Shown: piece after piece, positions 34,940 through 44,129 of the stretch
How positions within the stretch are numbered: the stretch's first letter is position 1
How the letters are laid out: each line of letters opens with the position of its first letter
NCBI GenBank assembly: GCA_903897145.1
Contig: CAIUAN010000016.1
Coordinates: 58,742-122,741 of the forward strand
Origin: an uncultured Bacteroidia bacterium
GTDB lineage: Bacteria > Bacteroidota > Bacteroidia > Bacteroidales > Prolixibacteraceae
Direction: 5' to 3'
DNA: 64,000 nucleotides
Position numbers and translations under genes: made by a program
The notes under the pieces: generated by a model
What the model was told of the DNA's origin: nothing
The model's database searches: none
Seen by the model: only the letters and a program-made list of their open reading frames with translations

Positions 34940-36064
34940 ATGAAATTAATTACTCTTTCTTTACTCCTTGCTCTATCTCTGACTTCCTTAGGTCAACAGA
35001 AATTAAAATCAGGCATTGATCCTGCTGCATTTAATAAAACTTTTAATGGTGGTTCTGTTAAGCTATATACCTTAAAGAATAAAAATGGTTTAGAGCTTAG
35101 TATCACAAATTATGGTGGTCGAATAGTTTCTCTGATGGTCCCTGATCGGAGTGGAAAACTTGAAGATGTGGTGTTGGGCTATGGCAGCTTAGATGGATAC
35201 CTAAAAGGTAATGAGCAATATTTTGGTGCAGCCATTGGTCGTTATGGCAATCGAATTGCGAAGGGTGGCTTTAAACTTGATGGTGCGTCGTATAAATTGG
35301 CTGTAAACAATGGTCCAAATGCCTTGCATGGTGGTATTAAAGGTTTCTCTATGAAGGTTTGGGACGCCAAACAAAATAGTGATCAAGAACTTGAGCTTAC
35401 CACCATATCTGCTGATATGGACGAAGGCTATCCTGGAATGCTTAAAGTGATGATCGTTTACCGTTTGACAGATCAAAATGAAGTCTCAATCTATTATTCA
35501 GCTAGTAGCAATAAACCAACGGTAATTAACTTAACTAACCATAGCTATTTTAATCTTCATGGCGCTGGAAATAAAGATATATTAGACCATGTTTTGATGA
35601 TTAACGCCGATCATTTTACCCCTGTCGATCCTACCTTGATTCCTACCGGAAAATTGGAACCAGTAAAAGGGACTCCTTTTGATTTCACTACCCCTGCCAC
35701 TGTTGGTTCACGGATCAATGATAAGCATGAGCAACTCTCTTTTGGCCTGGGTTATGATCATAACTTCGTTCTTAATAAAAAGAAGGATCAAAAAATCTCT
35801 TTGGCTGCATCTGTATATGATCCTAATAGTGGTCGATTCATGCAAGTCTTTACCAATGAGCCGGGTGTGCAGTTTTATTGTGGCAACTTCTTAAAAGGCA
35901 AGGAGATAGGTAAGGGAAATAAGCCCTATGGCTTTCGTTCTGCCTTATGTTTGGAAACCCAACATTTTCCTGACTCACCAAATCATCCTGAATTTCCTTC
36001 TGTTGTCTTAAGACCAGGCCAGATCTATTCATCTGCCTGTATGTATAAGTTTTCGGTTAAGTAA
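34940..36064 (+). CDS. galM: exported aldose 1-epimerase (galactose mutarotase)
   Basis: 374 residues with a signal peptide (MKLITLSLLLALSLTSLGQQ), so likely periplasmic. GalM motifs: NRIAKGGFKLDG, NNGPNALHGG (catalytic His region), NLTNHSYFNLHG (second His), and the catalytic glutamate in RSALCLETQHFPDSPNHPEFP. It converts alpha and beta anomers of aldoses. It is 8 nt upstream of the mprF-like gene. Confidence 0.95.
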   Translation: MKLITLSLLLALSLTSLGQQKLKSGIDPAAFNKTFNGGSVKLYTLKNKNGLELSITNYGGRIVSLMVPDRSGKLEDVVLGYGSLDGYLKGNEQYFGAAIGRYGNRIAKGGFKLDGASYKLAVNNGPNALHGGIKGFSMKVWDAKQNSDQELELTTISADMDEGYPGMLKVMIVYRLTDQNEVSIYYSASSNKPTVINLTNHSYFNLHGAGNKDILDHVLMINADHFTPVDPTLIPTGKLEPVKGTPFDFTTPATVGSRINDKHEQLSFGLGYDHNFVLNKKKDQKISLAASVYDPNSGRFMQVFTNEPGVQFYCGNFLKGKEIGKGNKPYGFRSALCLETQHFPDSPNHPEFPSVVLRPGQIYSSACMYKFSVK

Positions 36065-36072
36065 CTTTTTAG

Positions 36073-38706
36073 ATGATTCTGAAAAAAATTAAGCGGTATT
36101 TATTTTTATTCCTTAAGTTTTTAAAAGAGAAAAGTCTTTCTTTTCTGATTGAGAATAGCAAAATGCTAGCTCAAGCAGTATTTACAATTCTATCCATTGG
36201 AATTGGGATATGGTTTATTAGCCACGAGCAAACTGAATTGGTTGAAGTGCGGCATGTCTTGGGCTCTGCTACCTGGACTTTAGTCCTTCTTGGTATTGTA
36301 CTCACGGGAGTTTATATCCTACTCCAAGGTTTGATGTATGTTGCCTCTTTTGCGTCTATTCGTAAACGCATTCCTCTTGGTTTAGCTATAATCTTATTTC
36401 TTAAGCGCAATCTTATCAGCATCTTCTTACCTGCTGGAGGGATCTCTTCATTAGCATTTTTCACAGGAGATATAGAAGAGAAAGGTTTAACTAAATCGCA
36501 AATTCATTTTGCCTCTTCCGTCTACGGTTTTGTTGGGATCTTATCTGTTGTCCTTGTCGCTGTGCCTCTATTTATTTACTCGCTTCTCCATGGTGAGATT
36601 GGTTCTGGTGAGTGGTTAGCCTTTTTGGCTATTCTTATTCTAATTGTTCTGGTCTATTTAGGCTATCGATCAATCATTAAAAAGGGATTGTTTTTTCGGT
36701 GGTTAATTAAATCATTCTCTTTTCTAGAAGTTCTGTCTGTTGATATTCAGACAAATAGCATAAGTAAGAAACAGTTCTTTAGAACGGTATTTTATTCAAT
36801 CTTGATAGAGATCGTTGGTATTTCTCATTTGTATGTAGCCATGCTTGCCTTAAACCTGCACCCATCATTATTCGCTGCATTTTTAGGATATGTCATCTCT
36901 GTAATTTTCTTGATTGTCTCTCCATTTTTAAGGGGGCTAGGTGCCATTGAACTCTCCATGACGTTTGTACTTGTTCGACTAGGGTATTCGACAATTGAAG
37001 CTGTCTCTGCAACACTGCTTTATCGTTTTTTTGAATTTTGGCTCCCTCTGATAGCTGGATTGGCTGGATTTTTAATGAAAATAAATAAACTACTTATGCG
37101 CATTATTCCTGCCTTGCTGCTTTTAGCACTAGGAATAATAAATATTATCTCTGTCCTTACCCCCGCAATTGCGGAGCGTGTTCATTGGCTATCTGATTTC
37201 TTGCCTATGGATGCGATTATTGTCTCCAATTATTTTGTACTAGTTCTTGGTCTCTTTTTATTAGTGACTGCTTCCTTTATGCTTAAAGGGCTGAAAATAG
37301 CGTGGTGGTTCGCATTTATTCTTTCTTTTGTTTCAATGATCGGTAATCTTACCAAGGCAATTGACTACGAAGAGGCCTTGGCTGCTTTGGTTGTCATGTT
37401 GGTGCTGATAGCCACCAAAAGAGATTACTATGTGAAAAACAACCCCCGATTGCGAACGGTGGGGATTCAGACAGCGGTCCTAAGCATGCTGGCAGTCCTA
37501 GTTTATAGTGTTATTGGCTTTTATTACTTGGATAAGAAGCATTTTAACATCGATTTTAATATTATTCAGTCTCTGCGTTATGCCGTTCAGAATTACTTTT
37601 TGGTCGGAAGTAGTGATCTAATCGCTCTAGATCCTTTTGCTACTAAATTTGTCTTGTCCATAAATATTAGCGGCTTCTTATCGTTGGGATTTCTGATCTA
37701 TTCTCTTATCCGTCCCTATTTTCAGAAGATATTTCCCTCTGACTTAGAACTGCAACGTCCACGTGAACTTGTTCAGAGTTATGGTAAATCGTCGCTTGAT
37801 TATTTTAAGACCTATTTCGATAAGATGATTTTTGAACCCGAAGGATTAAATGCCTTTGTTTCCTATCGTCCAGCGGGAAATTTTGCGGTCGTATTGGAAA
37901 ACCCTGTAGCGCCAGACGAGCAACAACTAATTGCCACGATTGATCTTTTCGATCGATATTGTTTTGATATAGGGCTTAAAAGCATCTATTACCGGGTCTC
38001 TGAAGCAGATCTTCCAATCTATAAACAAAGTAAAAAAAATGTGCTGTTTTTAGGTCAAGAGGGGATTGTTGATTTAAACGTTTTCTCGCTTGAAGGTGGA
38101 GCTAAGAAGTCGATTCGAAATGCAATTTCAAAAGTTAAAGACGGTGGTTATAAAACCATCATTCATGAAGCACCTATAAAAGATGGTGTTTTGCAGAAGA
38201 TTAAATCTGTTTCTGATGAATGGCTTGAAGATACGGGACGAAGTGAAATCATATTTTCACAAGGGATGTTTATTTGGGAAGAGTTAAAAGAGCAAACCAT
38301 CATAACGGTTGAAAATTCAGAAGAGAAAATCGTAGCTTTTTTAAATGTTATTCCTGATTACGCTCTTGGTGAAGGTACTTGTGACTTAATACGCAAATCT
38401 ACGGATGCCCCCAATGGTGTGATGGACTATATTTTAGTTGAGCTCTTTGATTATCTTAAAAATAAGGGATGCAATTCAGTTAATATAGGATTTGCACCGC
38501 TGTCGGGCATCGATGATCCAAATACCTTTAAAGAAAAATCAATCAAGTTTGCTTACCAAAAGATTAAAAGCTTCTCTCACTACAAAGGTCTTCGTGAATA
38601 TAAAGAGAAATTTGCTACTCACTGGGAGAACAAGTACCTTATTTATAACAATGACTATGATCTTATTCAAATTCCAGGCGCACTTGCTAGGGTTATTAAA
38701 ACCTAA
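36073..38706 (+). CDS. MprF-like lipid flippase/aminoacyl-lipid synthase
   Basis: 877 residues, close to MprF size (about 840). The N-terminal ~530 residues have many membrane helices, including a UPF0104-like flippase part with ISIFLPAGGISSLAFFTGDIEEKGL. The C-terminal ~330 residues form the DUF2156 GNAT-type synthase (LNAFVSYRPAGNFAVVLENPVAP, SLEGGAKKSIRNAISKVKDGGY, STDAPNGVMDYILVELFDYLK). Members transfer an amino acid from aminoacyl-tRNA to a membrane lipid and flip it to the outer leaflet, which lowers negative surface charge. Which amino acid and lipid are used here is unknown. It may be an alternative lipid modifier in a Gram-negative cell. Confidence 0.87.
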   Translation: MILKKIKRYLFLFLKFLKEKSLSFLIENSKMLAQAVFTILSIGIGIWFISHEQTELVEVRHVLGSATWTLVLLGIVLTGVYILLQGLMYVASFASIRKRIPLGLAIILFLKRNLISIFLPAGGISSLAFFTGDIEEKGLTKSQIHFASSVYGFVGILSVVLVAVPLFIYSLLHGEIGSGEWLAFLAILILIVLVYLGYRSIIKKGLFFRWLIKSFSFLEVLSVDIQTNSISKKQFFRTVFYSILIEIVGISHLYVAMLALNLHPSLFAAFLGYVISVIFLIVSPFLRGLGAIELSMTFVLVRLGYSTIEAVSATLLYRFFEFWLPLIAGLAGFLMKINKLLMRIIPALLLLALGIINIISVLTPAIAERVHWLSDFLPMDAIIVSNYFVLVLGLFLLVTASFMLKGLKIAWWFAFILSFVSMIGNLTKAIDYEEALAALVVMLVLIATKRDYYVKNNPRLRTVGIQTAVLSMLAVLVYSVIGFYYLDKKHFNIDFNIIQSLRYAVQNYFLVGSSDLIALDPFATKFVLSINISGFLSLGFLIYSLIRPYFQKIFPSDLELQRPRELVQSYGKSSLDYFKTYFDKMIFEPEGLNAFVSYRPAGNFAVVLENPVAPDEQQLIATIDLFDRYCFDIGLKSIYYRVSEADLPIYKQSKKNVLFLGQEGIVDLNVFSLEGGAKKSIRNAISKVKDGGYKTIIHEAPIKDGVLQKIKSVSDEWLEDTGRSEIIFSQGMFIWEELKEQTIITVENSEEKIVAFLNVIPDYALGEGTCDLIRKSTDAPNGVMDYILVELFDYLKNKGCNSVNIGFAPLSGIDDPNTFKEKSIKFAYQKIKSFSHYKGLREYKEKFATHWENKYLIYNNDYDLIQIPGALARVIKT

Positions 38707-38728
38707 AAAATCAAGAGGTGAAATAGAA

Positions 38729-39628
38729 TTATTTACTTCCTAAGACCAGTAAAATTACTCCAGTTACAATCCCCATTAGGTACCAAGCCTTTTTCTTGAC
38801 ATTTTCCTCCTTGAAAATAATTGCACCAAGAGTGAAAGAGATAATTACCCCTCCTCGTCGAAGAGCTGAGATAACTGAGATTAAAGAATCCTCATACCCA
38901 ATCGCATAGAAATACAGAAAATCTGCAACCACTAGAAAGATACCAATCATTGGGATTGACCAGCGCCATTCAAAAGGTGTGTTCTCCTTTCTCTTAGGAT
39001 ACCACAAAAGCATGACAATGGGTCCCAATAGTACAATCTGATAAATCGTTGACCAGGCCTGCATAGCCATTCGATCGAAATGCTGAATTAAAAATTTATC
39101 ATACAATCCACTGATCGACCCAAGTAAGGTTCCTGCAATAAGAAATAAAATCCATTTGTTGGTTGAAAAATGAAAACCTTCCGATTTGCCGGCTAACGAG
39201 AGTAGGTAGAAAAAAAACAGTGTGATAGCTGTCCCCATCCATTGCAGCATCGAAAGATGCTCCGAAAAGATAATAATAGCCCCTATGATAACCCATATTG
39301 GACCAGTGGCACGGATTGGTGAGACAATCGTTAAGGGAAGGTGTTTAAGGGCAAAAAAGGCAAATATCCATGAACTAGTCACAATAATGGCTTTGATAAA
39401 GAAATAGCCATGCTGGACAATCGGAACCGTGGGAACAAAAAATAGGGTATTTCTTAACGTTTCGGGACTAAAGGCTGAGATTATTGTAGGAACTAAAAGA
39501 ATCACTGCATAAGTAGAGGTTGAAAAGAAAAGGACCGGCAAAACGGCATTCTTATTCAGTGCTAATTTTTTAAAAACATCGTACGTGCCAAGAAAAAGTG
39601 CCGAAGCTACGGCAAAAAGTGCCCACAT
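38729..39628 (-). CDS. EamA/DMT-family transporter
   Basis: 299 residues with about ten hydrophobic segments in two EamA repeats (WALFAVASALFLGTYDVFKKLAL opening; LISVISALRRGGVIISFTLGAIIFKEENVKKKAW closing). Inner membrane permease for a small metabolite or sugar-like substrate; the substrate cannot be told. Convergent with the mprF-like gene. Confidence 0.88.
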   Translation of the reverse strand: MWALFAVASALFLGTYDVFKKLALNKNAVLPVLFFSTSTYAVILLVPTIISAFSPETLRNTLFFVPTVPIVQHGYFFIKAIIVTSSWIFAFFALKHLPLTIVSPIRATGPIWVIIGAIIIFSEHLSMLQWMGTAITLFFFYLLSLAGKSEGFHFSTNKWILFLIAGTLLGSISGLYDKFLIQHFDRMAMQAWSTIYQIVLLGPIVMLLWYPKRKENTPFEWRWSIPMIGIFLVVADFLYFYAIGYEDSLISVISALRRGGVIISFTLGAIIFKEENVKKKAWYLMGIVTGVILLVLGSK

Positions 39629-39697
39629 AAATAAAATTTTGAAGCGGCTAAATTAAGAATATTTGGGCGGTTCGCGCGAAAGCTTAGGGTCAAAATA

Positions 39698-41839
39698 TTA
39701 TTGTTTTTTTCGAAAGACTCCGGAGAGTGATTTGGCTTTTTTTGATAGTTGATTAATCCCTTCTTGGAGTATGTTCTTATCAAAATCGGATGTAAACATG
39801 GTTTCTGAACCTTTCTCTAACTCATTCGGGTAGATTAAGATAAAATCATGATTTTCGAAATTTTTCGCCATTAAACGTGGTATAGCTTCTTGATTCGCTT
39901 TGTATGAAATACTGCCATTGCGCGGCAGCACAATGATTACAAGGTCACTCGGTTGAATGAAATTTGCAATCTCTAAGAAATTTGACCAATCTTCAAATTC
40001 AACATGGTTTAGCGAAATATTGAGCTTGTGAGTTTGCATATACTCCTTGATATGCTTAAAGGATTCAGGTGTAGATAAAATATCGCATCTAACCTGCAAT
40101 GTTTTGGCAAGCCTGAAAACCCGATCTAACCAAAGATTAAATCCATATTCGCGGTCGGCATAACGGGGACAAACAACGACAATTTTTTTACGCTGATTGA
40201 GATGCTCAGATAAACTTCCTACCCAGACAGCTTGATTGGTATTGTCGACGATATAGCTTATGGTATTGCCAAAGAGAATATCTGTAAACTGACTTTTCAG
40301 TGCATACCCAATGATAATCTCAGAAGCCATTATCTCTGTTGCAACTCGTTTAATGGCACTTGGAATATTCTGACTTATTCTGGTAATAATCTCTACTTCC
40401 TGATCTACTGCAGCTGCATGGACAATGGCTTTTTCTAAAGTTTTCTTCGCTTCGATAAGCCTTTGTCGCGCTTCTAAGTCATCTTCTACCACCGATAAGC
40501 TGACAATTGGAAAGCGATTCTTGGGATTTTTTATCGCAATTGCCAAGTCTAGTAATCGCTCCATAGTACTTGGATTCGAAATGGGCACTAGGATCTTTTG
40601 ATCGCGAATCGCAGGTGCAATCGGTGCGCTAAGTGTATCTGCAATTAATACTCTTTTTGCTGAATACTCAGTAACAAATGAAGCTACAAGACAAGTGATC
40701 AAAATTAAAACGATGGTGCCATTTAGAATGTTTTCATCCACGATACCAATTCGAAAACCAACCATGATAACCGCTATAGTCGCCGCTGCATGTGAACTAC
40801 TCAACCCAAAGATTAAATTACGATTGGCTTTTGAATAGTTGAAGAAGAAGGCTGTTAGCCAAGCTGCTAAATATTTCCCAATGAGGGCCACAATGGTTAG
40901 CGTACCCGCAATCATTAGGGCATGTTGCCCTTTCAATAACACCATCAGGTTGATAAGCATTCCAACACTGATCAAAAAGAAAGGGATAAATAAGGAGTTG
41001 CCAACAAACTCTAGTCGATTCATTAATGCAGAGGTGGGAGGTATCAATTTGTTTAATGCAATACCAGCTGCAAAGGCTCCAATAATTGGTTCTAAGCCTG
41101 CAAGTTCAGATAGAAATGCCGCTAAGAAAACCATGGCGAGCACAAAGATAAAATGTGAATTCTTTTCCCCTTCAAAATTTCGAAAAAACCAAGCTGCTAA
41201 TTTGGGTATAACCATTAAAACGATGACCAAAAACAACAAAACCGATATGGAAAATTTAATCCAGAAATCTGTCGAAATCTCTCCGCCTACCGAACCGGTA
41301 ATTATCGCTAGAATGATTAAAACTGCCGTGTCAGTCAGCATAGTGCCGCCAACTGTTATGCCGACAGCTTCATTCCTTGAGATCCCTAACCGACTAACAA
41401 TAGGATAGGTCACTAACGTGTGAGTTGCAAACATACTCGAAACAAGAAAACTTGTCTCAAAACTAAATTCTAATAAATAACGACAGACCGGATACCCGAT
41501 GGATAAAGGGACTGCAAAGGTGAAGAACCCAAATATCAAACTCTTATGCTTATAGTCGGAAAATCCTTTTAAATCGAGCTCTAATCCAGCCAGAAACATA
41601 ATATAGAGGAGCCCAATGGTCGAGAATAGATTAATCGCTGAATTTTTCTCAATTAAATTCAGCCCGTGAGGCCCAATAATCACACCTGCCAAAATTAACC
41701 CGATGATTCCGGGAATCTTTATTCGTCTAAAAATTAAAGGGGCTAGAAGTATGATAAATAAGATCACAGCAAACACCAAAACATTGCTCTGGAAGGGTGT
41801 TTGAAAGACGTGCTGTAGATTCTCAATTACTTTATTCAT
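39698..41839 (-). CDS. CPA2-family cation:proton antiporter with C-terminal USP-like domains
   Basis: 713 residues. The N-terminal ~400 residues have about twelve membrane helices with KIPGIIGLILAGVIIGPHGLNL, FLAGLELDL and LEPIIGAFAAGIALN, typical of Kef/NapA-like antiporters. The C-terminal ~300 residues carry a soluble part with universal-stress-protein-like folds (DQKILVPISNPSTMERLLDLAIAI; IIIGYALKSQFTDILFGNTISYI). It exchanges Na+ or K+ for H+; ion choice unknown. A possible minus-strand -7 box TAAGTTTG is at 41895-41902. Confidence 0.9.
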   Translation of the reverse strand: MNKVIENLQHVFQTPFQSNVLVFAVILFIILLAPLIFRRIKIPGIIGLILAGVIIGPHGLNLIEKNSAINLFSTIGLLYIMFLAGLELDLKGFSDYKHKSLIFGFFTFAVPLSIGYPVCRYLLEFSFETSFLVSSMFATHTLVTYPIVSRLGISRNEAVGITVGGTMLTDTAVLIILAIITGSVGGEISTDFWIKFSISVLLFLVIVLMVIPKLAAWFFRNFEGEKNSHFIFVLAMVFLAAFLSELAGLEPIIGAFAAGIALNKLIPPTSALMNRLEFVGNSLFIPFFLISVGMLINLMVLLKGQHALMIAGTLTIVALIGKYLAAWLTAFFFNYSKANRNLIFGLSSSHAAATIAVIMVGFRIGIVDENILNGTIVLILITCLVASFVTEYSAKRVLIADTLSAPIAPAIRDQKILVPISNPSTMERLLDLAIAIKNPKNRFPIVSLSVVEDDLEARQRLIEAKKTLEKAIVHAAAVDQEVEIITRISQNIPSAIKRVATEIMASEIIIGYALKSQFTDILFGNTISYIVDNTNQAVWVGSLSEHLNQRKKIVVVCPRYADREYGFNLWLDRVFRLAKTLQVRCDILSTPESFKHIKEYMQTHKLNISLNHVEFEDWSNFLEIANFIQPSDLVIIVLPRNGSISYKANQEAIPRLMAKNFENHDFILIYPNELEKGSETMFTSDFDKNILQEGINQLSKKAKSLSGVFRKKQ

Positions 41840-42233
41840 ACTAATCTGATTTCGATGCGCATATGTTCCGAAAGTCGGATCAAATAATTTTTGGCAAACT
41901 TAATGGTTTTAATAAAATTATGGACTATTTATCGAATTAAATTTTTAATAATTAGCCATTTAAGATCTGCTTTATAGTCCTATTTGTTTAGTAGTTTGAT
42001 GTAAATGGCCCAATCGATTTAGACTTTAAAATTATTCAATTATGCTAAAATATGGTAACACAAAAGATATTTTATTTACGGTTGATTGGGTCGATTGTTA
42101 TCGGTCAATTTTTGCAAAAAATATTTTTTAGTTAAATAAAAAACTTATCAACTTAAATGTGTTGATTACTGGCTGTTAAATACCGCCGATGGACTTTTGT
42201 TTTTCATTATATTTGTGCAAAATCGTTAAAAAA
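41840..42233. other. AT-rich divergent intergenic region
   Basis: No gene seen. It holds the antiporter -7 box (41895-41902, minus) and the parE -7 box (42208-42215, plus). An inverted repeat, CCCAATC (42009-42015) with GATTGGG (42084-42090), is followed by TCGATTG (42091-42097), which is complementary to CAATCGA (42011-42017). Purpose unknown. Confidence 0.4.
42208..42215 (+). promoter_or_regulatory. -7 box for parE (decides start)
   Basis: TATATTTG, exact TAnnTTTG, 18 nt upstream of ATG 42234 and inside the longer frame that begins at 42189. It favours the downstream start. Confidence 0.45.
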
Positions 42234-44066
42234 ATGGTCCCAGGTTATTCTGAAGAGTCAATTCGTACGCTTGATTGGAAAGAGCATATCCGCAAGCGGC
42301 CAGGCATGTATATTGGCAAATTAGGCGATGGCACAGCAGCTGATGATGGTATTTATGTTTTATTAAAAGAGGTTCTCGATAACTCAATCGATGAATTCAT
42401 GATGGGCAATGGTCGCAAGATTGAAGTGACTGTTGCTGATGAACTTGTGTCTGTCCGCGACTTCGGTCGAGGCATTCCACTTGGAAAACTTATGGACGTG
42501 GCCTCTCGAATGAATACTGGGGCTAAGTATGATTCTAAAGTTTTTAAAAAGTCAGTTGGACTAAACGGCGTTGGAATAAAAGCGGTCAATGCGCTCTCCA
42601 ATGAGTTCTCTATCCGCTCTATTCGTGAAGGTAAACTTAAACAAATCGATTTTTCTAAAGGTGAGCTAGTCAAAGATTTTGAAGAGGTCGATACCGAAGA
42701 GCCAAATGGAACGGCGGTCATTTTCACTCCAGACACCGAAATATTTAAAAACTACCATTACATCGAGGAATTTATTGTCCCACTCTTGAAAAACTATACG
42801 TTTTTAAATGCGGGATTGACAATTAATTTCAATGGGGATAAGTATATCTCAAAAAATGGCTTGTATGATCTTCTAGAAGAGAACCTCGATCAAGATCCAG
42901 TTTACCCAATTATACATCTGAAAGGCGAAGATATTGAATTCGCGCTGACCCATAGCAACCAATATGGCGAAGATTATTACACCTTCGTGAATGGTCAGTT
43001 TACACCACAAGGAGGTACACATTTAGCGGCTTTCCGCGAAGCATTGGTAAAAACAATTCGCGACTATTACCATAAGGAGTTTGATGCATCTGATATTCGA
43101 GCCTCAATAGTTTCAGCTTTAAGTATCAAAGTTGAAGAACCGATGTTCGAGTCACAGACAAAAACAAAACTTGGCTCAAAAGATATGGGACCAGAAGGTC
43201 CTTCCGTGCGTAATTTTATCATGAACTTTGTTCAGAAGGAATTGGGTAATTTCTTGCATAAGAATGGACAAACAGCAGATATTCTCCTGAAACGTATTCA
43301 AGAATCGGAACGCGAACGAAAAGCAATCTCGGGAATTCAAAAGCTTGCAAAACAAAGAGCAAAAAAGGTTAGTCTGCACAATAAAAAATTACGTGATTGC
43401 CGTATTCACTACAATACCACCCATGAGCTAAAAGAAAATAGCTCCATCTTTATTACGGAGGGTGACTCTGCAAGTGGATCAATCACAAAATCACGCGACG
43501 TGACTACTCAAGCTGTATTTAGCTTGCGAGGTAAGCCTCTGAATAGCTATGGCCTAACCAAAAAGATCGTATACGAAAATGAAGAGTTTAATCTGCTTCA
43601 AGCGGCTCTAAACATAGAAGAGGGTATTGATGAATTGCGTTACAATAAGGTGATCATCTCTACGGATGCCGACGTTGATGGGATGCATATCCGACTGTTA
43701 TTGATCACTTTCTTTTTACAGTTCTTTCCTGAATTGATTAAAAAGGGGCATCTCTATATTCTTCAAACACCACTCTTCCGGGTTCGAAATAAGAAAAAAA
43801 CAATTTATTGCTACTCCGAACAGGAGCGTGATGCTGCCGTGAAAGTCCTTGGGACAAGCACCGAGATAACCCGATTTAAAGGTCTGGGAGAAATCTCTCC
43901 CGATGAGTTTAAGAATTTCATCGGAGAAGATATTCGACTAGACTCTGTTATTTTAAATAAAAATGAATCCGTGGCTGATATGCTTGAATTCTATATGGGA
44001 AAAAATACACCTGATCGTCAGGATTTCATTATCGAGCATCTCCATGTGGAGAAAGATGAAGTTTAA
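42234..44066 (+). CDS. parE: topoisomerase IV subunit B (ParE type)
   Basis: 610 residues from ATG 42234 ([15 protein letters not shown]). GHKL ATPase part: [52 protein letters not shown] part: [17 protein letters not shown] and [28 protein letters not shown]-terminal [18 protein letters not shown]. With ParC it decatenates daughter chromosomes. The layout with an adjacent parC lacking a GyrA box argues for topoisomerase IV rather than gyrase. Starting at 42189 would add a hydrophobic N-terminus not seen in the family. Confidence 0.93.
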   Translation: MVPGYSEESIRTLDWKEHIRKRPGMYIGKLGDGTAADDGIYVLLKEVLDNSIDEFMMGNGRKIEVTVADELVSVRDFGRGIPLGKLMDVASRMNTGAKYDSKVFKKSVGLNGVGIKAVNALSNEFSIRSIREGKLKQIDFSKGELVKDFEEVDTEEPNGTAVIFTPDTEIFKNYHYIEEFIVPLLKNYTFLNAGLTINFNGDKYISKNGLYDLLEENLDQDPVYPIIHLKGEDIEFALTHSNQYGEDYYTFVNGQFTPQGGTHLAAFREALVKTIRDYYHKEFDASDIRASIVSALSIKVEEPMFESQTKTKLGSKDMGPEGPSVRNFIMNFVQKELGNFLHKNGQTADILLKRIQESERERKAISGIQKLAKQRAKKVSLHNKKLRDCRIHYNTTHELKENSSIFITEGDSASGSITKSRDVTTQAVFSLRGKPLNSYGLTKKIVYENEEFNLLQAALNIEEGIDELRYNKVIISTDADVDGMHIRLLLITFFLQFFPELIKKGHLYILQTPLFRVRNKKKTIYCYSEQERDAAVKVLGTSTEITRFKGLGEISPDEFKNFIGEDIRLDSVILNKNESVADMLEFYMGKNTPDRQDFIIEHLHVEKDEV

Positions 44067-44129
44067 CAAAATTATTTTATCAATAAATTTAAGGTCTTAA
44101 ACCAATAACCAATTTATTCCGACTGTCAA

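Noticed and set aside
40839..41408. 189-codon open frame antisense to the antiporter gene
   Set aside because: Composition (Lys/Asn/Thr/Ile-rich, no domain) fits a shadow of the hydrophobic helices of the antiporter, whose frame is fully conserved in motif order.
41903..42187. Possible small RNA or regulator site at the CCCAATC/GATTGGG inverted repeat
   Set aside because: Arms are 7 bp and 68 nt apart in AT-rich sequence, with no promoter or terminator pair around them; noted only as a curiosity.
42353..42736. 127-codon frame antisense to parE
   Set aside because: Ser/Thr-rich shadow with no recognisable motif; parE is intact across it.
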